Source: Ditylenchus dipsaci (Eukaryota > Nematoda > Chromadorea > Rhabditida > Anguinidae). From it: a stretch of DNA of 64,000 nucleotides. The notes beneath the pieces were generated by a model. The model was not told the origin of the DNA. It saw only the letters and a list, made by a program, of their open reading frames with translations, and did not search any database. The stretch lies in the NCBI GenBank assembly GCA_004194705.1, contig SADC01000184.1, positions 62,001-126,000 of the forward strand, in the 5' to 3' direction. Shown one piece after another: positions 13,180-23,409 of this stretch. Position numbers and translations under genes: made by a program. Each line of letters begins with the position of its first letter. Position 1 is the stretch's first letter.

Positions 13180-13430
13180 CCTAACTACTCTGCTCCTGGT
13201 TACCCCCTCCTATTACCTCATCCTGGGCACCCCTCCTGGGTTCCCCATCCTGGTACCCTCCTCCTGGCTACCCTTGTCCCGGCCACTCCTGGACTTTTTT
13301 CCTGGTTACACCATCCTGGCTACAATCCTCATGGATATCGTCCTTTTGGCTACCCACTTCTATTACCCTCCTCCTGACTACCCTCCACCTGGCTACTCTT
13401 TACCTGGATACCCTCCTTCTGGCTAATTTT
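13180..13430 (+). repeat. cctcctggctacc minisatellite, Pro-Gly-Tyr coding potential
   Basis: Degenerate tandem units of about 10-13 bases (variants of cctcctggctacc). A 100-residue frame ends in PPPDYPPPGYSLPGYPPSG followed by a stop, but the PGY pattern changes frame several times along the array. It could be the last exon of a Pro/Tyr-rich protein or non-coding; no splice partner was recognised. Confidence 0.45.
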
Positions 13431-14010
13431 TCAGATCGCCGATTTGCTAATCGATTTGCTTACAACCCTCTTTTATGATTCAAACTTGACTGTAAACTCT
13501 TGTATTGATTTCGAGACAAAAATATTTAAATTGACTGTGTTCCGTATTTTCCGTCTTCCAGATTTCTGGATACCGTTATAACTCCGGCTAAAATTTTGGT
13601 TTGTTTTTTTTAAACAATTGCGAAAATCCTGTGCTACAACGTAATTGAAATAAGTTTCACTTGTACAAGAGACAAATTTCGCGTCGACAACCGTAGTTAT
13701 TTGTCATTGAAAGTGCCATTTTTCAGTGGTTACTAAAAGTTACCAAAAAATCGAAATATTTAGTGGCCAAATAAATATTTTTTATTAGATTATTTTTTTT
13801 ATTAGATTTAAAGATTTTTTTATCAACATATAAAATTGTTATTTGAATGTTTGCTTTTTTCTGATGATAGTGGCTCTTCATACCAAATGATGAGTCACCA
13901 TAAGAGCATCTAACCAGCCTCCCTTCACAAGCTAACAAGCATTTTAATGCTCTCTGTTGTTTTGTTGATGCAAAAATATATTCGTTTTTTGAAAGCTAAC
14001 AATTTTTTAC

Positions 14011-17000
14011 ATGCTATCCAACACAATTCCCCCACTTTCGGCAGATGTCAGATATTTGAAGTCATCAGTAGGAGCCCAATTAGTTGGTCGTCAGCGGGTT
14101 GCCGAGTTCTGTGTGAACAGGAAAAATCAACTGTGGCAAGCATTTAGTGGCCAGGCTAGACGTGTGAATGACAGAATTGTAAATGCAGATGTTAAATTGG
14201 ACTTAATGCAGGGATATACCGATGAGTTTGTGGACGAAAGGACGGAAATTATGCCTGATATTTTGGAATGGATAAGAAGGGAGACAACAGTAAGTTGTTT
14301 GTTAACCTTTGAGTTGTTCGCCAGTGTAAGAGTACAGTTCATCATGGATATAACGGCTCCCATAGAAACCATCTGGGTGGCATTATATCAGGGGATGCTA
14401 TTTACCGTTTTTTTGCTTAATGGTTTTTGACGAATCTCCCCTAGCCTGCATGACACGGTCTGACCACTGAGGGTTATTCCAAGGTTATGATCTGAAAAGT
14501 TTTTAAAATAAGGACATTTTCTGAAACACTCTGAAATAGCGTTTAAAGGGGCATGCCCGTCGCCGATGGGAAATTTTCAAAGGCGGGTACCAGTGAAATT
14601 CAAACGAGAATTAATTTTAGTAAAAGTGAAAGGAAAAACATTGCTTTTGGGAATCGAACCGAGCATGCCCCTTTTAAGTTGGCATGCACACGCCAATAAG
14701 TCTAATTTCGAATGTTCGAATTCCTGGGCACCACTTTTTTTAGAGACAAAGTCAATCTGAACTTCGGCGATAAAAAAAGACGGTTTGACTGTATATCCAA
14801 ATACCGTATTTCTTCTAATAGAACGACAGTCTCCAATAGAACGACAGTCTCTAATAAAGCGACACCCCAGAGGGTGATTGGAAAATAAACCGACAGTCTC
14901 TAATAGAGCGACACCCCAAAAGCCGATTTTTTCCAGTGCTTTATGGTTTTTAGCAAAATTTTTGCGAAAAAGGGTGTTTTGAAATTTTATTTTCAAACTT
15001 AGGCCATAGAATTCTTATGGTCATTATCAATTTTCTCTTGTACTCCATTCACAGACGCACAAAAATCAAGTTAAAAAACCTTTTATTTTAGTAAAAATGG
15101 CCGATGCAGATCTTATTTACCTCTCAGACGTCGAAGATGAAACCGAAGCAGGCAATCCAAGAAACAGGAAGTCGTACTCAAATGAATTCAAGTTGAAGGT
15201 CGTCAAGCATGCAGAAACCATTTCCAATAACAATGCTGCTAAGAAGTTTGGCATAACCAGGAGCACAGTCATCGATTGGCGCAAAACGAAGGATCAGCTC
15301 AAGTTGCAAAGGTATTTATTGTATCATATTTCGTAATTTATTGGGAGTTATAGTGAATCGTCTCCGGTTGGAAAAGCAAAGAAAAGACTGGCTGGTGGTG
15401 GAAGAAAGCTAACGTTCGTGGATCTAGACAATCAGTTGGCTCAATGGGTCCGTCAGCACCGACTTCAGAAGCATCGGATTTCGCGGCGCATTATCCAGCA
15501 ACAGGGCGAGCGTATGTTCAATGCAGAATTGGATGAGGGGCAGTTCAAAGTTTGTCATTAACGTTTTTTTGTGTCTACTATTTCACATTTAGGCAAGCAT
15601 CGGTTGGCTGGACAAATTCCTGAAACGTCACAACTTCCGTCTTCGAGTTCCGACGACTGTATGTCAGAAAGCGCCTCAACAGTATGCTCAAAAGTTGGTT
15701 GATTTTATCATGTACGTGTCGGAACAGCGCCGGAAGAACAAGTAATATCGTTCATATATGTGAACTGGTACCAATGATTTTTTTCAGTTATCAAAGCATA
15801 TTTGCGTGTGATGAAACAGCAGTCTGGTTAGATCCAGCAGGTGGAAAATGCATCGATGAGCTAGGAGCAAAGGAGGTTGTTATAATTCACAGGATCTTGT
15901 TGTATAAAATGGTTACAGGTCTCTGTGCTAACAACCGGCCATGATAAGATGCATGTAACAGTGATGCTGACCGCCGATTCAAATGGAAGAAAGCTCAAAC
16001 CGTATGTATTGCTGCCGAGGAAAAGACCGGATGTCAAGATTATTGAGAAGTACAAAAACAAGTTGAATCTTTCGTGGGCAGGCCGAACTTGGATGGATGA
16101 CTCTCTGACGGGAGATTATCTGCAGCAAACTTTTGGCGATCACTCTTTGGGAAGCGGCTTCTTGTTTGGGACGCATTCCGATGCCACATTAGTGAAGCTA
16201 CAAAACAACAATTAAGAAAACAGGACATTCATGTGGCCGTCGTTCCAGGAGGATGTACGAAGTATATTCAAGTAAGTTTTTGCTGATTCCTATCAAGGTT
16301 TGTATTGCTTTTCTTAGGCTCCAGACGTTGTGTGGAACAGTCCTTTTAAAGCCAAGCTCCAAGAACTCTACAACCTTTGGATTATGAATGAAGACAGAAT
16401 GGAGTGGACAAAGAATGGAAACCGTCGACCAGCTTCAATGGATGTCTACTTGGGTTGGATTTGCACTGCATGGGACTCACTGTCAAATGAAATGATTGCT
16501 AAGTCTTTCAAAGGTACGCTTTATTTTCTGTTTGGAGCTATTACTGATTTTAGATTGTGGAATTACTGTGTGCCACGACGGGAGCGAAGACGACAAAATT
16601 CACTGCTTTAAAGCACACGGACAAGTGCCAGAGGGACTACTGATGTTGCAGGATGCTCGTGCCTGGCTGGACGTCGAACGAAATCAATTCGAAGAAGCTG
16701 ATCCAGAGCAGGACGAAGAAAATGGCTACCTGAGCGACGGATCTTTGAATTTTGATGATTGCGTTATTGATTGTTAACTGAATCCAGCATTGTCACGTAA
16801 ACACAGCATTTCAATAAATCTAGCATTTCACAACGAATAGGCTTTTAATTCGCTTAAAAAGACTACTAATTAAAAAATTTGTTAATAAAAATTACTTCAC
16901 CATAAATTTTTGATCTCAAATTACCCGAGAGATTGAAAGAATAAAGCGACAGTCTCCAATAGAACGACAGTCTCTAATAGAGCGACACCCTAGAGGGTGA

Positions 17001-19217
17001 TTGGAAAATAAACCGACATGTCGTTCTATTAGAAGAAATACGGTAACCAAATTTATTTCAAAATCAATCAGAATCGCTAAAAAAACACACCAAAAAAAAT
17101 TCGGACTGATCCGGACCGATTTTTCGGTCCGAATCTATGATTCGGACCGAGAATAAACCAGGAATATTCACAGGAATATTCCCGGGAGTATTACCAACAC
17201 CTAACCCTAATTATCCCTCACAACAATTTGAATTTAAATTTTTTTGTTCCAGACTAGAAGAGCCAGGTGGACTAGACGAGGATCAGGAACTTTCACACCT
17301 TCAGTAGTTTCCTCTTCTGATGAAGAAGAGGAACAATCAGATGACCAGCTAAAGTTGCTCAATAATGCATTGAAAACGTTGGACCTTAAAAGTGGCAATG
17401 ATTCAACTGAGCAAACACAGAGTCTGCCTCGCCTAAAGCAGGTGAGTGACATTGAGTTATCGGTGGTGTAGCCCCACCCTTAAAGTCGGATGGTCTTTCC
17501 AAGGTGTTTTTGACTTTTGGAAAAAGAAAAGACCAAGACAAATGTAGGTAAAAGTGACCAATTTCAACTTGCTGGAGCTTAAGTCTACAAATAAAAGCAT
17601 GCAGGGCGAAATAAAAATTTCGCCTTTTTAGCGCCTTTTGGAAGTCACTGAAATTTTTTATCTGATTTCTTTATAAAGATTTTGTTTTTAGTATGTGCAA
17701 AACGCTGATGTTGTTGCCGATCGTAGCGTAATCTCCAAAATAGCTTCTTCCCCCTACGACACCAAACTGTTCAAGGATTTTAGCGTCAAAGTGGCCTGTA
17801 TTCTCTTCAAAGGAGTGCTCTTTTTGTGTGAGTTCCCGACTGATATTCGACAGGAGGGTACGGCTACCTTGGGTTTTCATCAAAGAAGAGCGCTGTATTG
17901 GGCCACAACTTCAAAAATTTGGTCACCATTAAGCAACAACCGAAGGTAGGTCAAATAAACTGTCTCACTGGGGGATTTGGAGATTCCCCAGTGGAGAAAT
18001 TAGATTGAATATGGTGCCCTAAACTAAAAAACTTATTTTTTCAATAGTGAGTTTTAAAAACATAAAGCTTGTCAGTTCTGTGCCAACTTACAACTCCATT
18101 CAGGAGGAGGGGGTGGAAGTTACTTAGGTTTCCAAAAGTGGTCTCGGTGGAGCAGTGCGTAAGCGTGTGTGTTTGTTTTCCCAAAAAGGTCGGATCTCAT
18201 GTGGTGGCGTGCTATTTATTTTGGTTTGTTTGACCAATTTTTCACGGTAATTCGACTTTTAGCGCCAGATTTGGAATCACGGACCCAAATTACTCCTGGA
18301 CAGTGTTCAAAAAAGCCAAAATAAATAGCGAGCTACAAGATGGGATCCAACCTGCGCAACATTTCGGGCCTAAAACCAGGGCTCCGAATGAAAATTTTAG
18401 AAAAAAGGACACTTGGGTAAAAAAAGAACATTTTGACTATTTTTGAAGTAAAAGGGTCATTTTATCCAGTGCTTGTTGCCATTTTGAAGTGAAAAAAAAA
18501 AGATTTTGACTAAATTTTCAAAAATAAAAAATATTTAGGGTTCCAAAAAAAGGACAAATCTTTTTAAAAAGGACGATTTGGAGCCCTGCCTAAAACGCAA
18601 ACTCTTATCCACTGCTCTATCGAGGACGTCTTTTCAAAACTAAATAGATTGCCTCCTCCCCAATAGATTTATATTTCTTTCAGTCAGTGGACTATCAATA
18701 CTGTGCATTACACATAGCAAACTTGCGAGAGTCCAGTGGCAAGACACCCATTAAAATACTCTTTGGTGGAACAGTGGACGCTCTCAGCCCAAACGGACGA
18801 GCATTTATGCAATTGAAGGTGCAATACAAATCCATTGGTCACAACCCATTCAAATTTGAGCAGAAATGCTTGAAATGGTTTCTTCAGTGCTATTTGGAGG
18901 GCACCCGCGATATATTGGTAGGCATCCGAGACCAAAAGGGTCTGGTCTTTAGAACTGAGCTTCTGGCAGTTGATGATCTGCCTATAATGGTTGCTAATGG
19001 AACAAATGCCTGGACTACTACCCCGTGTCTAACATTCATGCACATCTTTCTCAAGTATGTCAGAAAACATTTGGAAGAATTGCCCGAAGGAGTTATTTTG
19101 ATGGCTGATCGCAAGCCTAAAAGATCAGAATTTGAATTTCAAGTGTTAAACAACGACCATGCTGAGTATCCACAACACAATTTTTTGAGTGATGAGTTCA
19201 AAAAATGCTTTGCTTGA
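14011..19217 (+). CDS. DXO/Rai1-family protein (RNA 5'-end decapping exonuclease fold), degenerate active site
   Basis: The family removes aberrant RNA 5' caps. Exons: 14011-14289, 17253-17441, 17692-17945, 18684-19217; about 420 codons, close to human DXO. The N-terminal block LDLMQGYTDEF and the C-terminal block LKWFLQCYLEGTRDILVGIR are family hallmarks. In DXO the metal sits on Glu of GYKFE, Glu and Asp of GEVD and Glu of ELKT. Here these read GHNFK, GTVD and QLKV, so three of four acidic ligands are replaced, while the Lys of the ELKT motif and the Gln of WxxQSFL remain. Exon 3 needs one extra G at 17871-17873; with it the frame reads through GHNFK and joins exon 4 in phase. Likely a pseudoenzyme or RNA binder (inference). 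Intron 1 holds a whole pogo transposon and intron 3 a SINE pair. Confidence 0.85.
14804..17043 (+). mobile_element. Complete pogo-family DNA transposon
   Basis: A 2240 bp element with terminal inverted repeats ccgtatttcttctaatag and its inverse, flanked by TA on both sides, as expected for the Tc1/mariner-pogo group. Subterminal gacagtctccaatagaacga-type repeats occur at both ends. It carries an intron-containing transposase in the same orientation as the host DXO-like gene. Its end sequence matches the pogo-type MITEs in this window, making it a plausible source of their mobilisation. Confidence 0.9.
15097..16777 (+). CDS. pogo/Tigger-type DDD transposase
   Basis: Cuts and rejoins the element ends. 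The N-terminus has a psq/CENP-B helix-turn-helix (NAAKKFGITRSTVIDWRK), then a second CENP-B-like DNA-binding block (RISRRIIQQQGERMF). The catalytic core shows all three acidic positions: FACDETAVW, LLVWDAFRCH and IQAPDVVWNSPFK. Several introns of about 40-50 nt have GT-AG ends, for example after QLKLQ near 15311. One frame break lies at a G-run (16149-16151): a fourth G restores the LLVWDAFRCH motif. The acidic C-terminus ends at 16777. Apart from that base the copy looks intact and may be recent. Confidence 0.9.
18125..18390. repeat. Inverted dimer of a tRNA-derived SINE
   Basis: The plus half has ggagcagtgcgtaagcgtgt (A-box-like) and ggtcggatctcat (B-box-like) then a gctatttattttggtttg tail. 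The second half repeats the tail as its inverse (caaaataaatagcgagct) followed by gatccaacctgcgca. Followed to about 18,600 by a repeat containing the dispersed atccagtgctt core. All within intron 3 of the DXO-like gene. Confidence 0.6.
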
Positions 19218-19312
19218 AAGTACGATTTTTTATTGCTCACATTATTTCTGATTTTGATGCTGTCATTTTACATACTGGTCTTGTTTTCTTGCCAAAGTAA
19301 AATAACTTTATG

Positions 19313-19318
19313 AATAAA
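19313..19318 (+). terminator. Polyadenylation signal of the DXO-like gene
   Basis: AATAAA about 96 bases after the stop codon, followed by an AT-rich tail. Confidence 0.55.
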
Positions 19319-19502
19319 ATATTTACTGTGTTAAAAAATTTAAAATTATCACGAAAAATGCGGACAAAACATTTTTTCTGTTTTTCTAAATTTCTTCTTT
19401 AGCCAAAAACACAAGAAGGCCAATTTTTTCCATTTGTTTTTTGGAGATACACAGACACATACAGACAGGCGAGACACATACAATCATTACAGAAAAGAGT
19501 CT

Positions 19503-19898
19503 AGACAATGAGACTGTATCCTGTTCACTTTCTGGCCATCTTCAGCGGCAACGATTTGAGGCGTTTCTGTCGTCATGTCATCCAACATCTCTAGCGTCTT
19601 GCATTCAGTCAGCCCCAGCGGTATCTGCAAAACGAGAGAACAATCAACAAGAACTTAGCAACAAGCAAATACTTTAGCAGCAGTGGCAGAAGCACTGGTT
19701 CTGGCGTTTCTGCAACCGGCGAAAGTAGAGCTAGCGTAGACACCTTTCTTGTTGGACGGTCAGTCCAGCATCTTCCTTGCCAGCCGCATTCTGAGCCAAA
19801 CCCATAAAATAAAAACCGGAACCAAATAATGAAAAACAAACCTTGGCAAAGGCGAGAGAGGCGATAGCAGCAACGACAAGCAGCACCAGAAGCAACAT
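19503..19898 (-). CDS. Possible small secreted peptide gene
   Basis: On the minus strand an ATG at 19898 begins MLLLVLLVVAAIASLAFAK, a textbook signal peptide. It ends at a donor (19841) with an acceptor at 19791. The next exon starts NAAGKEDAGLTVQQE. Beyond that the structure is ambiguous: either a very short intron or a missing base joins it to a frame reading KGVYASSTFAGCRNARTSA, and a further intron with a good acceptor near 19625 is possible. A TATA box lies about 100 bases upstream. The mature peptide is unknown; the end coordinate is an estimate. Confidence 0.45.
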
Positions 19899-19995
19899 CT
19901 TTGTTGATAATCAGAGCAGAAGAACGGAAACTGAGGAGCAAGCAGGCAAAGCAACCGAACTTGCAGAGAATTATCTGTAACTTGCATTTTTGCTC

Positions 19996-20003
19996 TTTAT
20001 ATA
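19996..20003 (-). promoter_or_regulatory. TATA box of the small secreted peptide gene
   Basis: TATATAAA on the minus strand, 98 bases upstream of the signal-peptide ATG. The flanking block atcgattaccgacggtcaat is repeated in inverted orientation next to another TATATAAA at about 21,703-21,712. Confidence 0.45.
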
Positions 20004-20004
20004 G

Positions 20005-20150
20005 GTAAATATCGATTACCGACGGTCAATGAATTTTTTTTTGAAATTTTTGATAAAAATTGTCAATTTTTAGGCCAAAAGTTTCTAGAAAGTCGACCCT
20101 AACGCCAAAATCTTATCTTGAATCCGAATCCGTTGAGATCAGATCGAAAT
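20005..20150. repeat. Left arm of an inverted duplication (partner 21,560-21,712)
   Basis: Shares atcgattaccgacggtcaat, the gaaatttttgat block and gaatccgaatccgttgagat with the inverse of 21,560-21,712. The arms enclose the Harbinger-like relic and its minisatellites. Confidence 0.7.
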
Positions 20151-20603
20151 AATTTTTATGGGCTGATATATAGCTATTTTGAGTAGATGGATCAGGAATT
20201 TGGCACCATTTACCTATTTTAATGGGTATCTCAGTCTATAAAAATATTTTGATCTGGGCCCGTATTAATAAAGATTACCCTTACCTCTACCTTTTACCCT
20301 TACCTCTAACTTTTACCCCTACCTCTAGCTTTTACCCCTACCTCTACCTTTTTTTTACCTTTAACTGTTACCCTTACCTCTACCCTTACCACTACCTTTT
20401 ACCCCTACCTCTACCCTTACCTCTACCTTCAATTTTTACCCCTACCTTTACCTCTACCTTTCACCATTACCTGTAACTTTTACCATTACCTTAACCTTTC
20501 ACCCATAGCTGTATTTCTACTTTCAACTTTTACAAATACATGCAAATACAATTCCTTCGGCACCAAACGATTTATTCAACAACACAACAGTGCAAAGCAC
20601 ACC

Positions 20604-21155
20604 TCAACGGACAAAATAACGATTTACGATAGAATTTCTCATATTCGATCCTGCGGCGACGATGAACTGAGGCACCCGCTCCAAAGCAATCCGAAGCTCC
20701 CCATGCAATAAATGAAACCGACGCTTCCAGCGTCCAATCACTTGTTCGACGAGCACCCGTGTCTTGCAGAGAGAAGAATTGTATCTGAAAACCACTGTTT
20801 ACAAAACATGCAACGAAGGTGAGAAAAAACTAAGATAAAGGGACGTTTCGCCTACTTTATTCATTTGAATAAAGTAGGCGAAACGTCCACGCACTGAAAC
20901 TAACCGTCTTTGTGAAGGAGTTGATGGTGCAGCAAATGGAGTCATGAGCCACGGACGAAGCGCGTATCCACTGTCTCCAAGAATGATGCCTCGTAATTGA
21001 CCACCTTCGTACTCGTCCCAGACATTAGAGTTACGCATGATAAAGGCGTCGTGAGTCGATCCAGGCCACTTGGCAACAACGTTGGTGAACATCCCTCTAG
21101 TCTTAAAGTAGCGAGCAAAACTCAACAATCCGCACAACAATGAAACGCACAACAA
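20604..21155 (-). pseudogene. PIF/Harbinger (HARBI1-like) transposase fragment
   Basis: Two minus-strand blocks match the C-terminal half of Harbinger DDE nucleases. The first has WPGSTHDAFIM and LGDSGYALRPWLMTPF; the second has LVEQVIGRWKRRFHLLHGEL, containing the catalytic Glu. They are separated by a perfect palindrome at 20841-20888. The N-terminal catalytic part and the trihelix partner protein are missing. Not functional as seen. Confidence 0.75.
20841..20888. repeat. Perfect 23 bp-arm palindrome inside the transposase relic
   Basis: ggacgtttcgcctacttt runs to a 2-base centre and is followed by its exact inverse. No mismatch in 23 base pairs. It interrupts the transposase frame. Confidence 0.9.
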
Positions 21156-21559
21156 TGAAAAACGGAAGTTAAATTCGTGTTCAGCTAACTAAAATTGCTT
21201 TAGAAATGCTTTACGGGACAATATTTTGAAAATTGAGATGAAGGTAAAATTTTTACCATGCTACTACCCATGGTAAAAATATGCCTTGGTCCCCTCTGTT
21301 GTTTTTTACCCTTACCTCTACCTCTACCTTTACCTCTAGCTTTTATTAATACGGGTAGAGGTGAGGGTAGAGGTAAGGGTAAAAGGTAGAGGTAGCGGTA
21401 GGGGTAAAAAATTCTTTATTAATACGGGTAGAGGTAAGGGTAGAGGTAAGGGTAAAAGGTAGAGGTAGCGATAGGGGTAAAAAATTCTTTATTAATACGG
21501 GTAGAGGTAAGGGTAGAGGTAAGGGTAAAAGGTAAGGGTAAATCGATTATTAATACGGG

Positions 21560-21712
21560 CCCTGATCTCAACGGATTCGGATTCAGGAGGAGATTTTGGT
21601 ATTAGGGTCAACTTTCCAGAAAATTTTGCCCTGAAAATTGACGATTTTGATCAAAAATTTCGAAAAAAAAATTCATTGACCGTCGGTAATCGATAGCCAT
21701 CCTTTATATACT
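21560..21712. repeat. Right arm of the inverted duplication
   Basis: Inverse partner of 20,005-20,150, including the TATATAAA-bearing promoter-like block. Immediately followed by the atatatctcccca array. Confidence 0.7.
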
Positions 21713-21721
21713 CAAAACGGT

Positions 21722-21815
21722 TGTGGGTATATATCTCCCCAACATATATCTCCCCAGCATATATCTCCCCACATATATCTCCCCAGCATATATCTCCCCT
21801 GCGTATATCTCCCCA
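21722..21815. repeat. Tandem array of atatatctcccca units
   Basis: About six units of 13-17 bases. The inverse array lies at 25,325-25,432, flanked by related non-repeat sequence (ctcaaaac), so the two delimit a 3.7 kb segment. Between 21,830 and 22,200 nothing gene-like was recognised. Confidence 0.8.
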
Positions 21816-22209
21816 AATCCCAATTTTACACAATTATTTAACTTATAGTTGTCTTACAACACTACTGTACGGTTGTAGATCGTGTCCAGGTGGTGCTAGT
21901 CAGGCAGGGCTACCCAAGTAGTGTTACTAATATCTGCGCTGGTAGTAGCCAGATTGTGGTACCTAAGTGGAGGTCCTTAGGTAGTGGTACCCAGTTAGTA
22001 ATGCTCAGGTTGTATGATTTAGGCAGTGTTACCCTAATGGTACTCAAGTAGGCTAGAGGCACCTATCCAGGTGGAATTAGCTAGGTAGTGGTGCTCATGT
22101 AGTGTTCGTGTAGTATTATCCAGAAGGCGCGGGTTCTGCGCAAATTTTTCTAATTAATCTTTTTGTCTTACGAGCAACTCATGTAATTTTAATTTTTTTT
22201 TCTATAATC

Positions 22210-22960
22210 TTACCTTAGAGTAAAATATAGAGACGTCGAGCCCACACTAGAGACATCGTTGAGGGGGTTTTTATTCAATACACACATACAATGCACGTCA
22301 CATAGACATAGGAGACTAGCTACTGGAGTTTCTTTGATGGCTGGCTTCTTAGACCACTTGGCTGGAGACTGGACTGATGCTGGAGACGACTGGCTGAGCT
22401 GACCCCTTGGATAGAACGACTGAACTGATGACTGGCTGCGGAGCTGACCACTTGGGAGCTTGGATGGACTGGACGATGGCGCTTGCTTCCCTTCTTCTTG
22501 CGGAGCGGAGACGACTTCAGGCCATTCACGCTTAAGGTCCGCCGACCCCTCAATTGTCCCAGTGTGCGGCTCTTTGTCTTGAACCCAGAGGAATGTGGAT
22601 CTCATGAGAGGAGATACGCCAGAGATCTGAAAAGGTTCCCAAGTCCCTTTCGGAACCTGAGCATGGATGAAACCACTAGACTCGCCCTTATTCAATGTGA
22701 AACCAATAGTTCCGGATCCCTTCGGATCCGGCTGGATGTGACCGTAGTCCTTATTGTAAGACACCGAGTACATACGGTGCTTTTTGGTTGCTGTCAAATT
22801 TAAACCTAACTCACCACCGGCTCCTGAGGATTGAATGCGGACCGGCATAGCTGAGAGACAAGATTCGAAAGCGATGAAGCGAAGATCGTTCGTCAATGCG
22901 GAATTGCGGAAGTGCTGCGTGCAAGCTCGAGACTTCTCAACAGACACCCAATTTGATAGC
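22210..22960 (-). CDS. Unassigned Ser/Pro-rich reading frame
   Basis: Minus-strand frame of about 250 codons, opened by an acceptor-like catttacag just upstream of 22960. The N-terminal two thirds (LSNWVSVEKSRACTQHFRNS ... GSGTIGFTLNKGESSG) looks like a folded domain. The rest is Ser/Gln/Pro-rich (SSPSKLPSGQLRSQSS). GC content is higher than in neighbouring repeats. No family was recognised, and upstream exons were not found. It may be a host gene fragment or the cargo of the repeat-bounded 21.7-25.4 kb segment. Confidence 0.4.
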
Positions 22961-23409
22961 TGTAAATGAAAGAGGATGAAACATTTGGAGTTTAATAATG
23001 TGTTCGTTGTTTAGGCGAAATGAGGGTAAAGTAATAGTGAAAGCGTGTGAAGCGCTTGTGGGTAGTATTCGTGCCAAGATTTGGCGCGAATTCAAATGAA
23101 ATATTATGGGTGCAAGTCATGTTTTAAGTGACTTTTGGATTGCAGGGTGGTTTTGTCCAAACCACCCTTGCCCCTACCTTACATTAGTTCCACTCGATAA
23201 TCCCTAGTGAAATGCAATTTTATGGCGTACTTCTGAGTTTCGCTGAATTCGCCACGCACATCCATTTATCCCCAGACATCACCATCTACCTAAACCACCT
23301 CAGAATTGCGAAACTACTCCAGAACTGTGGTCTCTGCAAGTCAAACAATTACCAGCCCATGTTCAGGACATAATTCTCGATAGGGTATATTAGTTTTAAT
23401 ATAACTTTT

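Larger units (their letters stand above)
20256..21562 (-). mobile_element. Harbinger-like transposon relic with minisatellite ends
   Basis: Ends are gggcccgtattaataa and its inverse, each next to TGATCT (20250-20255 and 21563-21568), a possible 6 bp duplication. Just inside both ends are arrays of cccttacctctacc-type units (20,270-20,510 and, inverted, 21,300-21,545). The interior carries a broken Harbinger transposase on the minus strand. A 6 bp duplication is not the usual 3 bp of PIF/Harbinger, so a composite origin is possible. Confidence 0.6.

Noticed and set aside
13124..13426. Complete Pro/Tyr-rich protein gene
   Set aside because: The PGY pattern changes frame repeatedly and no start context or splice sites were convincing; recorded as a minisatellite.
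17234..17452. Minus-strand Ser/Glu-rich frame
   Set aside because: Mirror of exon 2 of the DXO-like gene, which has matching splice phases on the plus strand.
20276..20515. Telomere-like cccttacc repeats
   Set aside because: Units are irregular (ttacctctacc, ttttaccc) and mirrored on the other side of a transposon relic, so they are minisatellite DNA, not a telomere.
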